From an uncultured Moheibacter sp. (GTDB lineage: Bacteria; Bacteroidota; Bacteroidia; Flavobacteriales; Weeksellaceae), in assembly GCA_937875605.1 (NCBI GenBank), contig CALLXZ010000032.1, forward strand, positions 1 through 9,447: a stretch of 9,447 nucleotides of DNA, in the 5' to 3' direction. The notes below the pieces were generated by a model. The model was given only the letters and a program-made list of their open reading frames with translations. It was not told the origin of the DNA and searched no databases. Positions 7,423 to 9,447 of the stretch are shown here, piece by piece; position 1 is the stretch's first letter; each line of letters opens with the position of its first letter. Position numbers and translations under genes: made by a program.

Positions 7423-7569
7423 GATTTGGAAAATATAAAACGTTTTATTTTATCTATATAACGATTTTGATTTTGGTAAATTAGTTGCGCCAAGTTTAAT
7501 TCGGTTGTTACTTCTTTACCATAAATTTTATGAAAACCAATTCCAATTTTTATAAATTCTCTCTTTTTT
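7419..7569 (-). pseudogene. Out-of-frame 3' end of the GT2 gene (frameshifted C-terminus)
   Basis: This stretch looks like intergenic DNA plus the last codons of the 7528-8208 gene, but the +1 frame on the minus strand is open and reads REFIKIGIGFHKIYGKEV and so on, about 47 residues ending FIFSKS before a TGA at 7421-7419. Dropping one A from the A6 tract (7569-7564, minus strand) joins it to the SQDKSKK sequence of the upstream frame and gives a 262-residue protein. The TGA overlaps the ATG of the GNAT gene as ATGA, the junction style seen elsewhere in this operon. So this is most likely the true C-terminus, separated by a one-base insertion or by a base-calling error. The frameshift position could also lie in the adjacent GAGAG. 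Confidence 0.7.
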
Positions 7570-8208
7570 AGATTTGTCCTGAGAAATACCTCCTTGATGC
7601 TGCCGGTATAAATAAAGAGGCTGAGTTATAAAATGAAAACTCCCTATTTCATATAATTTCAAATAGAGGTCAAAATCAACCGATGAACGTAGATTTACAT
7701 TAATTCCTTCTGTCTGAAGATAAGCAGATTTCTTAAATGCAAAAAAATGAGATACTTCATTGTTTATGTTAAAAAACAATTTATTCCCACTCTTTACTGA
7801 GCGGGTACGGGGATAAATGTTTTGAGCTTCCAAGTTATCATTACACATCATAATTTGCGAATAAGTTGCGATGATGTTTTTGGCATGAAGGTTTTTTAAA
7901 CTTTCCTCTACCGCATTATCATAAATAGCATCGTCCGGGTCCACTCTGGCCACAAATTCCCCAGTAGAAAGATTTATTCCTCTATGCAAAGAATAAGCAT
8001 ATCCTCTATTTTCTTCATTTTCATAAAAATGAAAGTGGGGTTTATCAGCTATTTGCTCTAAAATTACGGAACGAGAATCATCTGTCGAACAATCATCAAT
8101 GATAACTACTTCGATGTTTGAATAGGTTTGTTTTTCAATACTCTCCAAACATTTATAGAAAAATTTACCGTTATTATAATTGCATACGATTAAAGAAAAT
8201 TTTTCCAT
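7528..8208 (-). CDS. Glycosyltransferase family 2 (GT2), probably truncated by a frameshift
   Basis: A 226-residue GT-A glycosyltransferase as the frame stands. It opens KFSLIVCNYNNGKFF, has IIDDCSTDDSR (about 36-46), the DXD-type metal motif as RVDPDDA (about 88-94), and VDFDLYLKLYEIG (about 177-189), where many GT2 enzymes have their catalytic acidic region. YRQHQGGIS (201-209) is the usual block just before the C-terminal helices. After SKK215 the frame runs only ERIYKNWNWFS and stops, shorter than typical 260-300-residue relatives. All recognised catalytic motifs lie before the break, so the short form could keep some activity, though it lacks the C-terminal helix. It is the first gene of the leftward operon; a -7-like promoter element lies about 100 bp upstream. 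A second ATGGAAAA 20 bp upstream of the start is out of frame and ends after 12 codons. Confidence 0.85.
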   Translation of the reverse strand: MEKFSLIVCNYNNGKFFYKCLESIEKQTYSNIEVVIIDDCSTDDSRSVILEQIADKPHFHFYENEENRGYAYSLHRGINLSTGEFVARVDPDDAIYDNAVEESLKNLHAKNIIATYSQIMMCNDNLEAQNIYPRTRSVKSGNKLFFNINNEVSHFFAFKKSAYLQTEGINVNLRSSVDFDLYLKLYEIGSFHFITQPLYLYRQHQGGISQDKSKKERIYKNWNWFS

Positions 8209-8310
8209 ATAAAAAATAACTTTTCCATAGATAATTTTAATATCCCATATCTCAGCACAAAAAACTGGTTTTCGGGTAAAAAATCATCTGTTTAGGTTTA
8301 AATTGAATTG

Positions 8311-8318
8311 CAAAGATA
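8311..8318 (-). promoter_or_regulatory. Putative -7 element of the leftward polysaccharide operon
   Basis: On the minus strand this reads TATCTTTG, a full match to the Bacteroidota -7 consensus TAnnTTTG. The -33 position holds GTG (8338-8336, 17-bp spacer) instead of TTG, one mismatch. Transcription would start near 8305 and give a leader of about 97 bases before the GT2 ATG at 8208. The location at the head of the nine-gene array supports it. Confidence 0.45.
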
Positions 8319-8373
8319 TATATTATTTTTTCGGGCACATATTGTTCGCATTTAATATTAATCTATAACATCT

Positions 8374-8381
8374 TATATTTG
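8374..8381 (+). promoter_or_regulatory. Putative -7 element of the epimerase gene
   Basis: The sequence TATATTTG matches the Bacteroidota -7 consensus TAnnTTTG exactly. No TTG lies at the expected 17-23-bp spacing upstream; the nearest (8342-8344) is 29 bp away, so the -33 part is weak. A start near 8387 would give a leader of about 107 bases before the ATG at 8494. Confidence 0.45.
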
Positions 8382-8384
8382 CCG

Positions 8385-8396
8385 GATTATATAATC
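8385..8396. repeat. 12-bp perfect palindrome at the predicted epimerase transcription start
   Basis: GATTATATAATC is its own reverse complement. It begins 3 bp after the -7 element and covers the predicted start site, a usual place for a repressor operator. Its AT content makes chance occurrence plausible and no second copy was noticed in the spacer. Confidence 0.3.
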
Positions 8397-8493
8397 AGAA
8401 TTAACCTATGAAATGTCCTTTATCATTTTCTACAAATCAACCGTAAATTTCTTTTGGGCATTCCATCAAACCATTAAAAACAAATAAAAACAG

Positions 8494-9447
8494 ATGAAAA
8501 TTCTTATCACAGGAACAGCCGGATTCATCGGATTTCATATTGCCAAAAAATTATTGGAAAGAGGAGATGAAATAGTTGGATTGGACTCCATCAATGACTA
8601 TTATGACATACGGGTGAAATACGGACGACTTCAAAATACCGGAATTGAACAAGAAAAAATTCAATACAATCATTTGATTCAAAGTTCCATTTATCCGAGT
8701 TACAAATTCATCCAACTTAATTTAGAAGATAAATCTAATCTGGATAAACTTTTTTCGGAACAAAAATTTGACCGTGTAGTCAATTTAGCAGCGCAGGCAG
8801 GCGTTCGATATTCACTGACTAATCCTGATGCTTATATGGATGCCAATATCATCGGTTTTATGAATATTTTAGAATGTTGCCGTCATTACCATATCCAGCA
8901 TTTAACCTATGCTAGCAGTTCCAGTGTTTATGGTCTGAATGAAAAACAACCTTTTTCCACAAAAGACAATGTAGATCACCCTATCAGTCTATATGCTGCT
9001 AGTAAAAAAGCAAATGAATTGATGGCGCATACTTACAGTCATCTATTTAACATCCCCACCACCGGCCTGCGCTTTTTTACGGTTTACGGTCCTTGGGGAA
9101 GACCGGATATGGCATTGTTTCTTTTCACAAAAGCCATTTTAGAAAACAGACCGATTGATGTTTTTAACTTTGGCGAAATGCAACGCGATTTCACCTATGT
9201 AGACGATATCGTAGAAGGAATCACCCGCGTAAACGATAACGCTCCCAAAGAAAATCCAAATTGGGATGCCAATTCAGATGACGCTTCTGTTTCGTCTGCT
9301 CCCTACAAAATTTATAATATCGGAAATAATAATCCGGTTAAACTGATGGATTTTATATCAGCATTGGAAAATAAATTAGGAATTACTGCAAAAAAAAATA
9401 TGTTGCCCATCCAAGCAGGCGACGTTGCTTCGACTTATGCCGATGTT
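8494..9447 (+). CDS. UDP-glucuronate 4-epimerase-like NAD-dependent sugar epimerase, 3' end cut
   Basis: The first 318 residues of an extended short-chain dehydrogenase/reductase nucleotide-sugar epimerase; the frame is open to the window edge and relatives of about 335-350 residues imply that only the last few dozen residues are missing. The Rossmann NAD-binding loop is TGTAGFIG (G7, G10, G13). The catalytic set is ASSSSVYG (Ser at about 142-143) and Y167xxxK171 in [15 protein letters not shown] near 34-38, [10 protein letters not shown] near 99-108 and [17 protein letters not shown] are hallmarks of the CapI-type UDP-glucuronate 4-epimerase group, which interconverts UDP-glucuronate and UDP-galacturonate. 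A related 4-epimerase specificity (for example UDP-GlcNAc/GalNAc type) is possible but less likely. The protein is soluble and would feed an activated sugar acid to the glycosyltransferases encoded on the opposite strand. ATG at 8494 directly precedes the first Rossmann strand. Confidence 0.88.
   Translation, partial: MKILITGTAGFIGFHIAKKLLERGDEIVGLDSINDYYDIRVKYGRLQNTGIEQEKIQYNHLIQSSIYPSYKFIQLNLEDKSNLDKLFSEQKFDRVVNLAAQAGVRYSLTNPDAYMDANIIGFMNILECCRHYHIQHLTYASSSSVYGLNEKQPFSTKDNVDHPISLYAASKKANELMAHTYSHLFNIPTTGLRFFTVYGPWGRPDMALFLFTKAILENRPIDVFNFGEMQRDFTYVDDIVEGITRVNDNAPKENPNWDANSDDASVSSAPYKIYNIGNNNPVKLMDFISALENKLGITAKKNMLPIQAGDVASTYADV

Larger units (their letters stand above)
8209..8493. other. 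Divergent intergenic regulatory region
   Basis: This 285-bp AT-rich spacer separates the leftward GT2 operon from the rightward epimerase gene. It holds no convincing gene. It contains one TAnnTTTG element facing each way (8311-8318 minus, 8374-8381 plus) and a 12-bp palindrome at 8385-8396. A 12-codon open frame (8408-8446, plus) lies inside the predicted epimerase leader, but nothing shows that it is translated. Both predicted leaders would be about 100 bases long. Confidence 0.6.

Noticed and set aside
7423..7527. Apparent 105-bp intergenic gap that might hold a promoter for the GNAT gene
   Set aside because: The +1 frame of the upstream GT2 gene is open through it and ends in an ATGA overlap, so it is better explained as displaced coding sequence. 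No TAnnTTTG element for the minus strand was seen here.
8206..8228. Second ATGGAAAA copy 20 bp upstream of the GT2 start, as an alternative start
   Set aside because: It is out of frame with the glycosyltransferase and reaches a stop after 12 codons, overlapping the true start; probably a chance short repeat.

Overview
The window looks like part of a surface-polysaccharide (capsule, O-antigen or exopolysaccharide) biosynthesis locus of a low-GC member of the Bacteroidota, most likely Flavobacteriia. Supporting signs are the AT-rich DNA, proteins rich in Lys, Asn and Ile, the absence of clear Shine-Dalgarno sequences, tightly overlapping genes, and copies of the Bacteroidota -7 promoter element TAnnTTTG in front of the transcription units. 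The genus cannot be named from this sequence alone.

Layout: nine genes read leftward (minus strand) from about 8208 down past position 1, and one gene reads rightward from 8494 off the right edge. In transcription order the leftward genes are: a GT2 glycosyltransferase with a frameshifted 3' end (8208-7528, restored frame ending at 7419); a GNAT-type acyltransferase (7422-6382); a NodB/CE4 polysaccharide deacetylase-like protein (6389-5469); a divergent GT-A glycosyltransferase (5469-4450); a GT4 glycosyltransferase (4443-3265); a GT2 glycosyltransferase (3275-2352); a 200-bp AT-rich gap with a weak terminator-like hairpin; a second GT4 (2151-997); a serine-acetyltransferase-like hexapeptide O-acetyltransferase (997-452); and a third GT4, cut by the left edge (455-1). 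The rightward gene is a UDP-glucuronate 4-epimerase-like nucleotide-sugar epimerase (8494-9447, 3' end cut). The 285-bp divergent spacer carries back-to-back TAnnTTTG elements and a 12-bp palindrome.

How the genes probably work together (inference): the epimerase would supply a nucleotide sugar such as UDP-galacturonate. The GT2 and GT4 enzymes would build an oligosaccharide repeat on a lipid carrier at the cytoplasmic face of the inner membrane. The deacetylase/GNAT pair and the hexapeptide acetyltransferase would decorate sugars. No flippase, polymerase, initiating sugar-phosphate transferase or chain-length regulator lies in this window, so the locus must extend beyond it if it is a complete pathway.

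The most notable observation is the frameshift at an A6 tract in the first leftward gene. The +1 frame stays open for about 47 further codons and ends in a TGA that overlaps the ATG of the next gene in an ATGA junction, just like the other junctions in the operon. I see no CRISPR array, tRNA, rRNA, transposase or insertion sequence. Apart from the frameshift and some unusual domain spacings, this is a recognisable polysaccharide locus and I do not claim a new system.
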